A stretch of 64,000 nucleotides of DNA from Saprospiraceae bacterium (GCA_013214355.1 JABSSL010000007.1:62001-126000), one strand, 5' to 3'. Shown: positions 17,701-26,939, numbered from the stretch's first letter. Program-made: numbers and translations. Notes: generated from the sequence alone by a model not told the origin.

Positions 17701-20700
17701 TGGTTAAGGATTCGTAACTTAACTCGCTTAGATTGATCGAAGTCGAGCTGATAGACTTGAGTACCTGGTACGGCATCATCTTGTGGCTCTAGAGCGTCAA
17801 TTTCTCCCTCATCATCAAGCCGAAATAGCTCAAGAACTATGTCCTGACCAAAGGGATCCTGTGTGATGTCTATACTTGAAAGGCTGGAGAGCGCTTTTGC
17901 CTGACGCATTTTTCTTACTAAATCGCTAATTCCGGTAAAAGGTGGAGCGATTTCTTGGCCAGAAGCTTGATGGATGTATCCTTCAGGAAATTGAGCTGGA
18001 CGAATACTAAAGCCTTTAGATTCCGCTTGCAACAAGAAGTCTACCTCTGTTTCCTCTCCAAACTCTATTCCAGGAAAAGAACCTCCCAATTCCATCATAT
18101 AGGCTCGGTTGATTTCCTCTTCATACCCCTTAATGGCAAGCTTCATCGGTTCAGTTTGTAAAAACTCATCGACAAAACCCAAGTAGCTTTCTAATCGATT
18201 TGGAAGTTGATCTCCAAAAGTCAAGGTAGAGTAATCGTCGTAGACAAAACTAATGATAGCCAGTGCATTCCCCTTGTAATCGGTGCCGCATAGATGGACG
18301 ATCTGCTGCTTATGTAGCCCAAACTTTTTCCCCATGTCAATCGTCCACTGCTGCAAACGCCGATTCCATTCCACGCGCCCGTACATCGGCTGGAAATCAA
18401 TTGAGGGCTGTCCCAAGAAGTTAGGACTACTCATGGACTCACTTGGACCCTCAACACGTATATCTGGTGTTTGAGGTACTTGATGACTTAGCACTTCAGT
18501 TAATCGCTCATGGAGCACCGGATAGGGTAGGAAATGACGACTTCTCGATAGTACCTCAATGAGGTTTCTAGTGAAAAAGGAACCTTGCTCATCTTCCAAG
18601 CCCGATTCATTATCATAATCACAGCCGACCATCAAAATAAATGAGGCTTCTTGCATGAAGGCTCCCCAGGCTTCCATGTTCTGGATCTGATCTCCAAACT
18701 GATAATTACTCCAGTCTCGGGCTGGCCCGACGGCATCTATACCCTTGGGCAAGCGTCCCGCTGCGCTATGCTCTTCACTAATGTTTGCATTTACCCCCAT
18801 ATCCAAGATGATAATGGGCTGCAAGGCTTTTTCTTTATCCTGACAAAGCAGGTAAACAATCTCGTCTATCGGTATGCGCTGCTGATCAAAGGTCAGAATG
18901 GCGGGAATGGTATCATTCAATCTAGGACTTTGCTCCTTCTGTCCTAAGCCGGAAAAATAGAAGATGACGGCATCGCCGGGCGCCGCTTTCTCGACTACCT
19001 TCGTCAAGGACTCAATCACATTCTCCTTAGTTACCGCACCACTGAGGATCTCGCTATGAGCTTCCAGGGGTTGCCGGTCGAGATAGGCTTTGAACTGTAG
19101 GGTATCATTTTCCGGAGCCCGGAGAGAAGGGAGTGACTCGGGATAGTCATTGATGCCAACCAGCAAGGCATGAACCTGTTCGGGGTGAGCGGGGATAGCT
19201 TTCTTAGTTCCCAAAAGTTCCACGAGTTCTTGGAAGTTCTCCCAGAGTTGTGAGGCATCTTCTGTTTCTCGTTCAATGATTCTAGTCGTTCCCTCTAGGT
19301 TTCTAAAGTGCAACTGCTGGCCTGCTCCCACCTGGTAGCTAAAGCGAAAGAAGGCGGTGTCTTCTGAAAAGGGATTAAGCCCCTGTTCATGAAATAATAG
19401 GGGTGTATATGATTTGGCAGAATAGAGCGAGCAGATATTTTCCCACCTGAGATTGATCAGTACTTCTAGGCGTTTACACCATTGTATGAGATTCGAATAA
19501 TTTGAGCTTAGGGTGGCCTGAACTTGCCTACTATGATCTGTATCACTTGCATCTAAGGGGATCTTATCGGAAACAGCCCTCGGTAAATCTCTTTCTGTCA
19601 GTTGCTGCCAAGTTTCCGGATGCACCCCTAGTTCTTCTAAGAGATCAGGCAACTGCTTGGTTCTTCGTAAAACTTCCAGGAGTGCGGCACTCGCACTAGG
19701 ACCACTCAACCAATTTTGTATCTCGTAGCGGGCAGCAGCGTCTAACTCCTCCAACAGCTCCTTTAGCTCACCTCCACTACGTTTGACCAACTGCCGGAGC
19801 AGGGCTAGCAAGAAGGTGTTCAGGGTGTGAACGATCATGAACCAAGCTTGAGCAGTTGCCGGCAGCTGCTCAGAATGCGCTCTGGGCTGCAGTAGGTAGG
19901 TAATGGCTTGGCCAATGGGAGTGGGGTAATGATTCTGAATAAGGGCCAGTTGCTCTGTCTGTTCTGCATTTTTTGAGCTCAGTTGGGCGACCTCTTCGGG
20001 CTGGTATCTACCTAAATCTTCCAGAAGAGCATTGATGAATTGCTCCTGAAGCATTTTTATTCCCAATTCACTACTTGGATTGGATAAGAAGCATTCTACA
20101 TAATCGATAGGGGAGGCTAGTTGAACCCTGAAATCTGCCACAAATTCTTGTTCTTCCTTATTGGCGTAAACCTCTAGAATAGATTCAGCAGGCCAGGCTT
20201 CTCCTAATTGATTAACCAGGTGTGATTTCCAATCGCAAGTGCTGGCATAGATTAGCTCGTAAGGAACTTGGGCTTCCATAAGCCGGAGCTGAAGCAAGGC
20301 AGTGACTTCCTCAGATATGGGATCCTTAATCCAGGCTTCATCTATTTGCAACAAGACAAAATCTGCTTCGACTAGACGAATACTCCAATCGTTTTGCACG
20401 ATAGGGCGAGCCTTTTGCCTGTCTAGTTCCTGTTCTCGCTGCAGATCATGTGTGAAGATCTCGTGTGGAATGTTTTTATCTAGAAGAAAGTCTTCTAAAT
20501 AAGGCTGCAAAGCAAAGTTTTGCCCGGATTGACTGATGAAAACCTGGAAGGCTTTCTGGTTGGTGGAGGCCCAAATTTCGAGCGCCTTTTCTACGGAAAG
20601 GTGTGCTGGGATAGAGTGATCGGATCGAAATTGCTGTAGGACTGTTTGTACCTCCACAGTACCTACAGAACGAGCTAGTCCAGTATCCACCATCAATTCT

Positions 20701-22253
20701 CGTAATCTTAAGCTAGAGGGTGCGGGAAGATTGAGAAAGGCAGTGGTTTGTTGATCTTTGCGGCCGTACCAGGTGGCGGTTTGCTCATTACCATTTGATA
20801 GAGAGGACATGAGCGTTCGCAAGTGCTTCATCAGTCCCAAGTGCGTGAAATGAGGAGACCCTACATCACTTAACGCTTGTCGGAAAGCACGAGTAAGCAG
20901 TCCTCCAGCTGGAGATTCTTGTGCTCCCTGATCAATATCTGTAGCATTATAAATGAAACGACCACTTTGACGAGTATCCACCCAGTTTCTTCCTCCAGAA
21001 TGGGTATCCAGAAACAGGCTTATATTGGCCTCCTGTGGAAGAAAAGATTCAACCTGCTCTCGAAATTCACGCTCTGAAAGTGTACCTGCTTCTGAATTGA
21101 TTTGGTGATCGTGCAGAAGCAGAACCGTTTCGTCCCGGCCATGTGCCCGATTTTCTCCAAATCCAGAGAAAAAGAAAAATACCTGACTACCGGTCGTGGC
21201 TTTTCTGCACTCTAGTTTAATAGCTTCTAAAACGGCAGCCTTAGTGGCTGCTCCATTTAGCAAGGTATTTATCTGTACTTCTCCTTTTACTTGATTGGCG
21301 AAAAAGTCTTGCCAAAATTTGAGATCCGCCTGTACTCCATCTAAGGAAGGAATCTCCTTAGTGTTACGGTACTCCGCAATCCCTACCAATAGGACAAAGA
21401 GCTGATGAGTATCTGTGTTAGATTGAACTTGTTCTTCTACGGAAATAGCCTGGTAAATTTCCTTGGGAATCGGGAGTTGTACTTTCTTAGCTGATGTAAC
21501 TCCATCTGCACCGGCGATTGCTTGTCGATCTATATGCTTAAAGGCTTCGACCGCTGCTGCTTTCTGCCCACGAATCAAGGCTTGCATACCCTGGCCGTAG
21601 TTGACTAAGGTTCGGAACTGCTCCTGTTGTTCCTGCTGGCCTAATTGCGTGAATTGCTCATCCATCTCAGACAGCATTAGGCTTATTCGTAAGACCTTTT
21701 GCTTGGCATTAGCTTCTACGGCTTGTGAAAGGGCTTTCTTTAGTTCTATAGCCGCGGCATTGGGGTTGAAATAAGCCAGTGCATTCCATTCTTGCGCCTG
21801 TCGGATAGCAGTGGTTACGGATTCCCCTTCCATCTGATAAGACCGGACATAACGCAGGGTGAAATCTGCCAAACGTTTTATCAAGTTATCGCCATCCTTT
21901 ATCCACCCTGACCACTCTTCCAGAAGGGCTAACAGAGCCGTACGTATTTTGGGTCTAATTTTGAATACTTCCACGGCCACTTCTTCTACTAAAGTGGATA
22001 GCAATAAATCCGACACTGCCATTCGGTCAATATCCAAGCTTTGACCATTCTGGTAGGAGATATGTCGGAAGTTTAGCCAGATTTTGTGTAACAAGTCAGG
22101 GGTTAAGAAAACCGGGAAGGCGGCTAGTCCAGCCATCCAAAGGTGTCCCTTGGGATAGCCATTGTTCTTGGCCTTTTCCTGAAAGCTGACAAGGCGCTGA
22201 TAATCTAAGCTGTCCTTGGGTAAGTAGTTTTCTATGTTGGGAAATTCCTTCAC
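14715..22253 (-). CDS. 2512-residue multidomain conflict-system scaffold (two pseudocaspases, TIR-like, EAD11-like repeats, pYEATS-like)
   Basis: No signal peptide or membrane helix: cytoplasmic. In order: helical N-terminal module (1-245, AAFPVFLTPDLL) like those of large MoxR-vWA partner proteins; caspase fold 1 (283-505) with F365 for the catalytic His (SGFG) and no Cys (LDT417HSGG); TIR-like (567-725); helical domain (745-1000); caspase fold 2 (1027-1240) with L1103 for His (SGLG) and G1153 for Cys; a beta module plus DUF4384-like region (1285-1605); four EAD11-like helical repeats (1645-1714, 1841-1911, 1932-2002, 2239-2309); an inactive-STAND-like segment (2029-2215); a repeat with YLSRYPNG; pYEATS-like domain (2438-2512). 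GTG start overlaps the vWA stop by 4 nt. Predicted scaffold/sensor; both caspase folds should be inactive. Domain names are by eye. Confidence 0.85.
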   Translation of the reverse strand: MKEFPNIENYLPKDSLDYQRLVSFQEKAKNNGYPKGHLWMAGLAAFPVFLTPDLLHKIWLNFRHISYQNGQSLDIDRMAVSDLLLSTLVEEVAVEVFKIRPKIRTALLALLEEWSGWIKDGDNLIKRLADFTLRYVRSYQMEGESVTTAIRQAQEWNALAYFNPNAAAIELKKALSQAVEANAKQKVLRISLMLSEMDEQFTQLGQQEQQEQFRTLVNYGQGMQALIRGQKAAAVEAFKHIDRQAIAGADGVTSAKKVQLPIPKEIYQAISVEEQVQSNTDTHQLFVLLVGIAEYRNTKEIPSLDGVQADLKFWQDFFANQVKGEVQINTLLNGAATKAAVLEAIKLECRKATTGSQVFFFFSGFGENRAHGRDETVLLLHDHQINSEAGTLSEREFREQVESFLPQEANISLFLDTHSGGRNWVDTRQSGRFIYNATDIDQGAQESPAGGLLTRAFRQALSDVGSPHFTHLGLMKHLRTLMSSLSNGNEQTATWYGRKDQQTTAFLNLPAPSSLRLRELMVDTGLARSVGTVEVQTVLQQFRSDHSIPAHLSVEKALEIWASTNQKAFQVFISQSGQNFALQPYLEDFLLDKNIPHEIFTHDLQREQELDRQKARPIVQNDWSIRLVEADFVLLQIDEAWIKDPISEEVTALLQLRLMEAQVPYELIYASTCDWKSHLVNQLGEAWPAESILEVYANKEEQEFVADFRVQLASPIDYVECFLSNPSSELGIKMLQEQFINALLEDLGRYQPEEVAQLSSKNAEQTEQLALIQNHYPTPIGQAITYLLQPRAHSEQLPATAQAWFMIVHTLNTFLLALLRQLVKRSGGELKELLEELDAAARYEIQNWLSGPSASAALLEVLRRTKQLPDLLEELGVHPETWQQLTERDLPRAVSDKIPLDASDTDHSRQVQATLSSNYSNLIQWCKRLEVLINLRWENICSLYSAKSYTPLLFHEQGLNPFSEDTAFFRFSYQVGAGQQLHFRNLEGTTRIIERETEDASQLWENFQELVELLGTKKAIPAHPEQVHALLVGINDYPESLPSLRAPENDTLQFKAYLDRQPLEAHSEILSGAVTKENVIESLTKVVEKAAPGDAVIFYFSGLGQKEQSPRLNDTIPAILTFDQQRIPIDEIVYLLCQDKEKALQPIIILDMGVNANISEEHSAAGRLPKGIDAVGPARDWSNYQFGDQIQNMEAWGAFMQEASFILMVGCDYDNESGLEDEQGSFFTRNLIEVLSRSRHFLPYPVLHERLTEVLSHQVPQTPDIRVEGPSESMSSPNFLGQPSIDFQPMYGRVEWNRRLQQWTIDMGKKFGLHKQQIVHLCGTDYKGNALAIISFVYDDYSTLTFGDQLPNRLESYLGFVDEFLQTEPMKLAIKGYEEEINRAYMMELGGSFPGIEFGEETEVDFLLQAESKGFSIRPAQFPEGYIHQASGQEIAPPFTGISDLVRKMRQAKALSSLSSIDITQDPFGQDIVLELFRLDDEGEIDALEPQDDAVPGTQVYQLDFDQSKRVKLRILNQGKGRRYFSILLLRTDLAIENLSSSTQLIALKSGEAAESRTWRITVPIANAERTSDKFLHTVKVLASDQAFDPQFWLQSGLAINKREGNSGREGLVDTVLPHDNLWSIRTLQITNISVGDDSLSPDSLKQLLDDNKIDELLDLLFPLIPEEADIFQQLVTAGSRFNEVQRVKSRRMAEVGPLAIQERRIEQNLSNLISTQELQNILAEEADKNELSPRQTWYYTLLKDGIAKALQSLPNFPEEDQQNQQMQTQLQEVAEKNAMNFSGMRINLEEYMIAYSRHLAQLNSWVSSIDADIWNSTEDSSATDSNLEVPIENWEERKQQVKNLVGLGDHGEALQELRSIFPKQAITEKILLQQANYNQIQRGQNEGSISEDQIKIYLSRIASFILKLLDKAAEEYEQEASIDWTGPIPERLLPLFLTGQLEESLKRLMDVSREQGRFSDEIILLLQEFLQVRRNRESAVITEDEYFRNWNKLAASCLEYIKRFSSPFDAQTAEQPPQQEILPEDLTISIDRQEQFDRFVKVLSESDEKLQVFFIPAPPKSEPQHFLRRLTWYVKPDEKSDTMVWDPIFINSSMPLHRLSGQLEKAWEQQWRTRQIKSPDQMLISMQFDQDWFENRDQLAAWLASEGSKRIEEIRVKQVIAVIILEIPEANSRSAIGRLLRGDPLKRQLDWLESLTGEYNSATVLSILNKVSLDDINDWLRTLAGGIQTQGSDFDVGTLRDRLAQGQTLRVLELLRDEPSLTEEDRQRLAVIQSRFTKNERSKSLGIISVADGQVQEAKALQDLLAFIAELESKEGFDLTTRIRGEILDQLGSSLGESTEGYDMEDVLQAVSKLKSFPVLSRVKSKEPQNEAEAELWEKTTELGNDRAYQDYLSRYPNGEHITQAKTAIKRLGRITLSHESGSLSSRATTEEGRQLSHQVRVKIDAGSEDLTAIQEVTYYLHESFKNKEVSRNSARNNFELRLNVWGIFTIRARIQFKDGADIVLERELDF

Positions 22254-23419
22254 GCAGACTTTCCTCTTAGGTGACGAATAGCTGCTCGGAATCCGTTGGC
22301 AGATGTCTCGAACATGGGGGTTATTTCGGAAATTTCAGCCGCCGTGGTATTGACCCATCTTGATCGTGGGACTGGGTTCAGCCAAGCAATTTGTCGGACC
22401 ATGGGACGTAACTCGTCCAGAAAATCCCAGGTGTCGTCAATCCGCGATAAATCTACTCGCCCTCTCGCTGCGCCGGCATCACTAAAGATCAGCACACGGG
22501 TATGCTTGGTGGATAATTTTTGCAGTAACTTCTCTTTCCGAATGGCTTTGGTACGTGCCTTATTGAAGAAAAGGTATGTTTTCGGTACATCATGGAAAAA
22601 GTAAGTCTGAGTATGCCCTCGTTTTTGATCGTAAGTGGCCGTATGAATCAACTGACTAGACAAGGAATGAAAAGCGACCATAGATCCTTTGTAATCTACT
22701 AGCAGCAGCAGCTTCACCTGATCTTCAAAATGGCGCTGATAATGGACCTCGCCTAAGAATCCCTCCTTAGCAAAATCGCGAATGGTCTGCTGAAGATCGA
22801 TGGCTGAGGTGAAATGTACAGGCGCTTGCTGCCGCAAAAACCGCCAGCTTTGTCGCATGTCTCGTCGATTGATGGGGTGGTAGGCATCGGAGAGAATGTA
22901 GGGATGGGAAAGTATGGATTGAGAAATGTTTTTATCTTCACGAAGGGCTACACCTTCCTCCGACTCCTCTAGGCTTAATATCACTTCTGCATCCTCTTCT
23001 TGAACTTGTTCATCTTGCTTTACTAACTCTTCGGGACTTTCTTGGGCTGCTTCAGTAGGTTTTTCAGCTGTGATATCCTCTTCCGTGGGCTGGTGAGGTT
23101 CATCCACTGGTTCAATTTCGCTTGGCGATTTTCCCTCCTCCTCGGCAGCTAGCTCTTGTTTTGCCTGTTGGGTCAGGAGTTCTAATACTATGGCTAGCTG
23201 GGATTCCTGTTGACTTTGGAACAGGGCTCTGAATGCTTCCAGGTGTACGACTTTCTTGATCCATAAAACCTCACATGCAAAACGAAGATCCTCCACCGTT
23301 TCAATGACACCTCCTTGATCAATTAACTGCAGCAATGCATCGTATTCTTCCACTCCAAGTGGTAGCTTGAGTTTTGCTCGAGTCGTTTCAAATAATTGAT
23401 ATAGGAAAGGTTTTGCCAT
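22250..23419 (-). CDS. vWA protein of MoxR-vWA ternary system
   Basis: 389 residues: helical N-terminus (1-90), acidic low-complexity linker (about 91-160, rich in E/P/D), then a CoxE-type von Willebrand A domain (about 165-385). The metal site reads LLLLVDYKGSM: D242 and S246 of the D-x-S-x-S MIDAS are kept, but the first serine is K244. FSDAG (D314) follows. In MoxR-vWA pairs the vWA protein couples ATPase remodelling to a client. It lies 14 nt after the MoxR gene and overlaps the giant gene by 4 nt, so the three are translated together. The lysine may replace the metal. Confidence 0.85.
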   Translation of the reverse strand: MAKPFLYQLFETTRAKLKLPLGVEEYDALLQLIDQGGVIETVEDLRFACEVLWIKKVVHLEAFRALFQSQQESQLAIVLELLTQQAKQELAAEEEGKSPSEIEPVDEPHQPTEEDITAEKPTEAAQESPEELVKQDEQVQEEDAEVILSLEESEEGVALREDKNISQSILSHPYILSDAYHPINRRDMRQSWRFLRQQAPVHFTSAIDLQQTIRDFAKEGFLGEVHYQRHFEDQVKLLLLVDYKGSMVAFHSLSSQLIHTATYDQKRGHTQTYFFHDVPKTYLFFNKARTKAIRKEKLLQKLSTKHTRVLIFSDAGAARGRVDLSRIDDTWDFLDELRPMVRQIAWLNPVPRSRWVNTTAAEISEITPMFETSANGFRAAIRHLRGKSA

Positions 23420-23433
23420 CTATAGAATTGCCC

Positions 23434-24384
23434 TTATGACTTAGTGATATTGCCGTGGATCTTTAGATCATTTAATGTTTTGAGGAGCGCCTGGAAGTGG
23501 GCCAGCTCATCTCCTTCAATACTTTGTTCTTGGCCTTTTTCGTGAAAATGATGGATAATCTTTACCCAATCGATCAATTCGCTGGTAGAGACCTCTTTTT
23601 CCGTATTGGGATCCTCTTTCATTGATTCCCTTAAGGCGTAGAAGCGATCTAAGGCTTTCTTCATTAGATCCGTGTCCAATTCAGGAAAGTTGGCCGCTAC
23701 AATCCGTTTCATGATCTCTACCCCTGGGAAGTCGATATAGAAAAATAGACAGCGGCGCAAGAAAGCAGCCGGGAGTTCCTTTTCCTCATTACTCGTAATG
23801 AATATAATGGGTTTTTCCGCTGCTCGATTCTCCTTATCTGCATGCCCATCTTCCAACTCTTCGACGGTGAACCGCAATTGATCCAACTCCAAGAGCAAAT
23901 CGTTGGGGAAATCTATATCTGCTTTGTCTATTTCATCAATCAAGAGTATCGATGGCTTATCCTTGCTACTTGCCCGAAAGGCCCTCCCCAACTCTCCCCA
24001 CTTTAGATATCGCTTCAGGTCTGGCTGCTCATCGGTTTTCCCTTCTTTTTTGCTCAGGTGGACATCTCGAAGCCGGGCCAGGTGATCAAAGGTGTACAAG
24101 CCATCCTTAGCCTTGGAAGTCGATTTTATATTCCATTCGAAATAGTATTGCTCGTAATTTGGGCCATAAATTTCATAAGCAACCGCCTCCGCCAATTTCG
24201 TCTTACCGCATCCAGGTTTTCCCATCAATAGTAAAGGGCGACGCAGTAGGATGGCTAACTCCACTGACTTGACCAGCTCCTTGCTTGGAAAGTAAGGAGG
24301 TAAAGACTTAATCGGATTTCCTTTCGCATCCTTCTCTGGACTGAAGGTAGATAAGGCTTCTCCTTTATATTCGAGTTTGGTCAT
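23434..24384 (-). CDS. MoxR-family AAA+ ATPase
   Basis: 316-residue cytoplasmic AAA+ chaperone. Walker A GKPGCGKT (K61), Walker B SILLIDEIDKAD (D150, E151), sensor 1 FITSNEE (N199) and arginines R211-R212 in AFLRRC are all intact, so it should hydrolyse ATP. The MoxR insert between Walker A and B is recognisable. Such ATPases form rings that activate or remodel a partner through a vWA protein, encoded next here. The ATG overlaps the stop of the TIR/iSTAND gene by 4 nt (ATGA). The likely NTP-dependent switch of the conflict system. Confidence 0.93.
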   Translation of the reverse strand: MTKLEYKGEALSTFSPEKDAKGNPIKSLPPYFPSKELVKSVELAILLRRPLLLMGKPGCGKTKLAEAVAYEIYGPNYEQYYFEWNIKSTSKAKDGLYTFDHLARLRDVHLSKKEGKTDEQPDLKRYLKWGELGRAFRASSKDKPSILLIDEIDKADIDFPNDLLLELDQLRFTVEELEDGHADKENRAAEKPIIFITSNEEKELPAAFLRRCLFFYIDFPGVEIMKRIVAANFPELDTDLMKKALDRFYALRESMKEDPNTEKEVSTSELIDWVKIIHHFHEKGQEQSIEGDELAHFQALLKTLNDLKIHGNITKS

Positions 24385-25646
24385 AACTTAAGACTTTCAA
24401 TAATCTCTGATTTATAGGGCCCCAGTTCAAGAAAGGCGGCCATGTTTTCGATAGCTTGCTTCACAAATACGCCATCACTTTGGTCTTCTGGTATGATGTT
24501 AGGAGAACATCCACATAGTTTATCATATATCGGTCGAAACTTCAGCCCTTCTGCATCAAATAGGGATTCAACCCAGATGGTAAACTCCTCTTCCGTCAAT
24601 GGACTGATAATCGGTAAGAGTTGCAGAACCTTGCTATGCTGGTTGGCATCCTCTGGGCGTTTAAAATCGTCTAAGGAATAGCTGAAGTTTAAACTTCGGT
24701 CCAAAATGAAGATAAACACGCTATGTGGAGGCTTTTGGGGACTAACCTTCTCCAATTGGGAATTGAGTTGAAACCAAAAGTCTCTAATGCATTGTAACAC
24801 GGCCTTTTTATCGCATTGTCCAAAGTTTTCAAAGCGAAGCACGATATGTTCCAATTGTAACCTTTGGTTGATATTTTGTGCGATCTCTTCGGGCTTATCG
24901 TAGGCGACATCTTTCAGCAATAGGGCATTTTTTAACTCTCTCCATAGGGCAGGTGCCTGTAGATTAGTCATATCTAAGGGGACGGCTTCTGGCTCCGTCT
25001 CCATCTCTATCTGATAGGTTCTTCGAAGAATATCAATCAGTAGGTTATGCCCGCAGTGGGGAGTCCCTTGCAAAAAGGTAATCTGTAGTCGATGAAAATG
25101 CTTATCCAGCTTTTTGTAATGGTCATATACCGTCCTTTTCTGCTCTTTATAATTAAGTCGAAAGACACTTTCCGTAAACAACTGAATCATAGCAGATTTA
25201 TCCTCCTTGGCAAATAGAGATTGAATCACGGGATCCAATGTTCTTGCAATGGCAGTATAGGTCTCGGCAGTACCATCACTATCTAAAAACTTACCTGCTT
25301 CAGGAAGGACTTGTATGTCGGTATAGGAGGCTTCATTGTCCAGGTGGTCTGCAACTAAAATCGGGATAAACTTTTTCTTCTCCCGAACCTTTAGCGCTTC
25401 CTCATGTAGCTCATAACAAGGATCATCATTCCAGAAATTAGGCCCTGCCAATGGTATGTACAACTGACATTCGGCAAGCCATTCCATTTGCTTTTCAGCT
25501 CTATTTTCTCCGACCAGCACCTTATCCCCAGAATGGTAAATCTGTGTTACCTTCTTCACGGAACGCGGCAAGTACTTGTACAACTCACGAAAGTACTTGT
25601 CGTCATCAGGATGATAGTGGAAAAATATGCTAGCTTGCTTACTCAA
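24381..25646 (-). CDS. TIR-like domain fused to inactive-STAND-like domain
   Basis: 421 residues, cytoplasmic. TIR-like domain (about 5-150): IFFHYHPDDDKYF, a dotted I-P-L-A-G strand and C77-Y-E-L-H-E-E, with acidic residues E79/E82/E83 in the helix where TIR NADases carry the catalytic Glu. After it, RLNYKEQ and FLQGTPHCGHNLL match the inactive-STAND (iSTAND) pattern: a P-loop-like turn lacking the GK[ST] needed for nucleotide binding. Start is TTG at 25646; an in-frame stop lies four codons upstream and no ATG is available until residue 54. 36 nt after the caspase-TIR gene. Probably an effector or adaptor recruited through iSTAND contacts. Confidence 0.75.
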   Translation of the reverse strand: MSKQASIFFHYHPDDDKYFRELYKYLPRSVKKVTQIYHSGDKVLVGENRAEKQMEWLAECQLYIPLAGPNFWNDDPCYELHEEALKVREKKKFIPILVADHLDNEASYTDIQVLPEAGKFLDSDGTAETYTAIARTLDPVIQSLFAKEDKSAMIQLFTESVFRLNYKEQKRTVYDHYKKLDKHFHRLQITFLQGTPHCGHNLLIDILRRTYQIEMETEPEAVPLDMTNLQAPALWRELKNALLLKDVAYDKPEEIAQNINQRLQLEHIVLRFENFGQCDKKAVLQCIRDFWFQLNSQLEKVSPQKPPHSVFIFILDRSLNFSYSLDDFKRPEDANQHSKVLQLLPIISPLTEEEFTIWVESLFDAEGLKFRPIYDKLCGCSPNIIPEDQSDGVFVKQAIENMAAFLELGPYKSEIIESLKL

Positions 25647-25682
25647 TGAATACTCGTTTTATCGGGGAGAATTCTATTGGAT

Positions 25683-26939
25683 TTATGCCTTTAATTCCTG
25701 AGCCAATGCTCTGATGTGCCCCGCTATTTGGGCCATGGCACTATCTTGATGTTCCCAGGCTGCCACTGGCGTTACGACACCATTTTGCTGCGGAATCTTT
25801 GCGTGCTCGTTGATGTAGTCATCATCTTCATACAAGCAGTGCCGTATAATTACAGGCAAAATCCGTTTTCCCAAATTTATAGCTTTTTCCTGTATATCAT
25901 AACAGCGATCAGAGGCTAGGTAATCCGCGCTCACTAGGAGCACAATAATTTGGGCTTCTTGCAATTCACGATCTAAGGTTCCCGAGATGGAACTACCCGC
26001 CACGATTTGATTCGTATTCCATTTGCTGATCTTACCCCTGCGCGCCATTCCAGCTAATTGTTTATCCAAATCCTCCAGAAAACTATTGTCTGCTGGATCG
26101 TTTAGGATAAATACTTTTGGGACTTCAACCACTTCCTCCATTTGGTTCTGACAGAGATAGAAGAAGGTAACATCCTGTGCATTAATTACGGGGTCTTGAG
26201 CTTGCTGATACAGCTCCTGGGCCCTTTTACTCACCTCTTTGCCGATATGCCCCCAAACGTCCGAAAAACTCACATGAGCCTCTGCCTTAGCCGTATTTTT
26301 CCCGGATAGGGCTTCCGCTAGTACCTCGGTAAAGATGCTGAGTCCTTGATTCCCGATGTAGGAGACTTGATTCGCAGTAGAAGAGGCGATGATTACCCTT
26401 CCTGTACCTTGGTCGAGGATATTGACCATCTTTTGATTGTCTTGCTGTAGATCGAAGGATCTAGGCTCGTCCTCCTCGTCTTCGCGCCCGGCCTTAGTCT
26501 TCAATTGACCGGCATAACAACAATCTAAGAGGATGATCATCTTCTGAGCGGGCAGTTGACTCAAGGCTTGGGAGAAAACTGCTCCTTCTAGGCAAGTCCC
26601 CGAATAATCTCGGGTATCATAGCCATTGGTGAGAAAGTAGAAGGGTGAATCTGGCGCATTTCGATCCAATCCACCATGTCCAGAGTAGTAGACCAAGACG
26701 GTGGCTTGCGTATTATGATCTTGTTGAATCTTGTTTTTCAGTTGCTGGATAGCAGCCAGAACTTGATCGTTCGTTGCTTCTTTTTCCAGTAACAGAACCA
26801 CCTGATCAGAGGGATAGCTAGCGCGTTCCGGATCTATAATGGTTTGATGTACTTTTTTTGCATCCTTGATGGTGTCTGGCAGGTCATCTCCTACGCCTAT
26901 AATCAGTGCGTAGCCATTTGTGAAGCCTTCTTTTGTCAT
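25683..26939 (-). CDS. Caspase-like peptidase fused to TIR-like domain
   Basis: 418 residues, cytoplasmic. Peptidase C14 fold (about 8-262): YALIIGVGDD, catalytic H88 in YYSGHGGLD and catalytic C141 in LLDCCYAGQ, so it should be active. A TIR-like domain follows (about 274-416): VFILNDPADNSFLEDLDKQL, IIVLLVSADYLASDRC346, with D348, Q350 and E351 in the helix that normally holds the catalytic Glu, so NAD-cleaving activity is uncertain. Expected to cleave after basic residues once activated, as bacterial type I metacaspase-like enzymes do. Second gene of the six-gene run. Confidence 0.88.
   Translation of the reverse strand: MTKEGFTNGYALIIGVGDDLPDTIKDAKKVHQTIIDPERASYPSDQVVLLLEKEATNDQVLAAIQQLKNKIQQDHNTQATVLVYYSGHGGLDRNAPDSPFYFLTNGYDTRDYSGTCLEGAVFSQALSQLPAQKMIILLDCCYAGQLKTKAGREDEEDEPRSFDLQQDNQKMVNILDQGTGRVIIASSTANQVSYIGNQGLSIFTEVLAEALSGKNTAKAEAHVSFSDVWGHIGKEVSKRAQELYQQAQDPVINAQDVTFFYLCQNQMEEVVEVPKVFILNDPADNSFLEDLDKQLAGMARRGKISKWNTNQIVAGSSISGTLDRELQEAQIIVLLVSADYLASDRCYDIQEKAINLGKRILPVIIRHCLYEDDDYINEHAKIPQQNGVVTPVAAWEHQDSAMAQIAGHIRALAQELKA

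Noticed and set aside
14715..22253. C1211 in caspase fold 2 of the giant as a possible catalytic cysteine
   Set aside because: It falls about 58 residues after the normal Cys position, in the strand that usually follows the active site, and the His is also missing.
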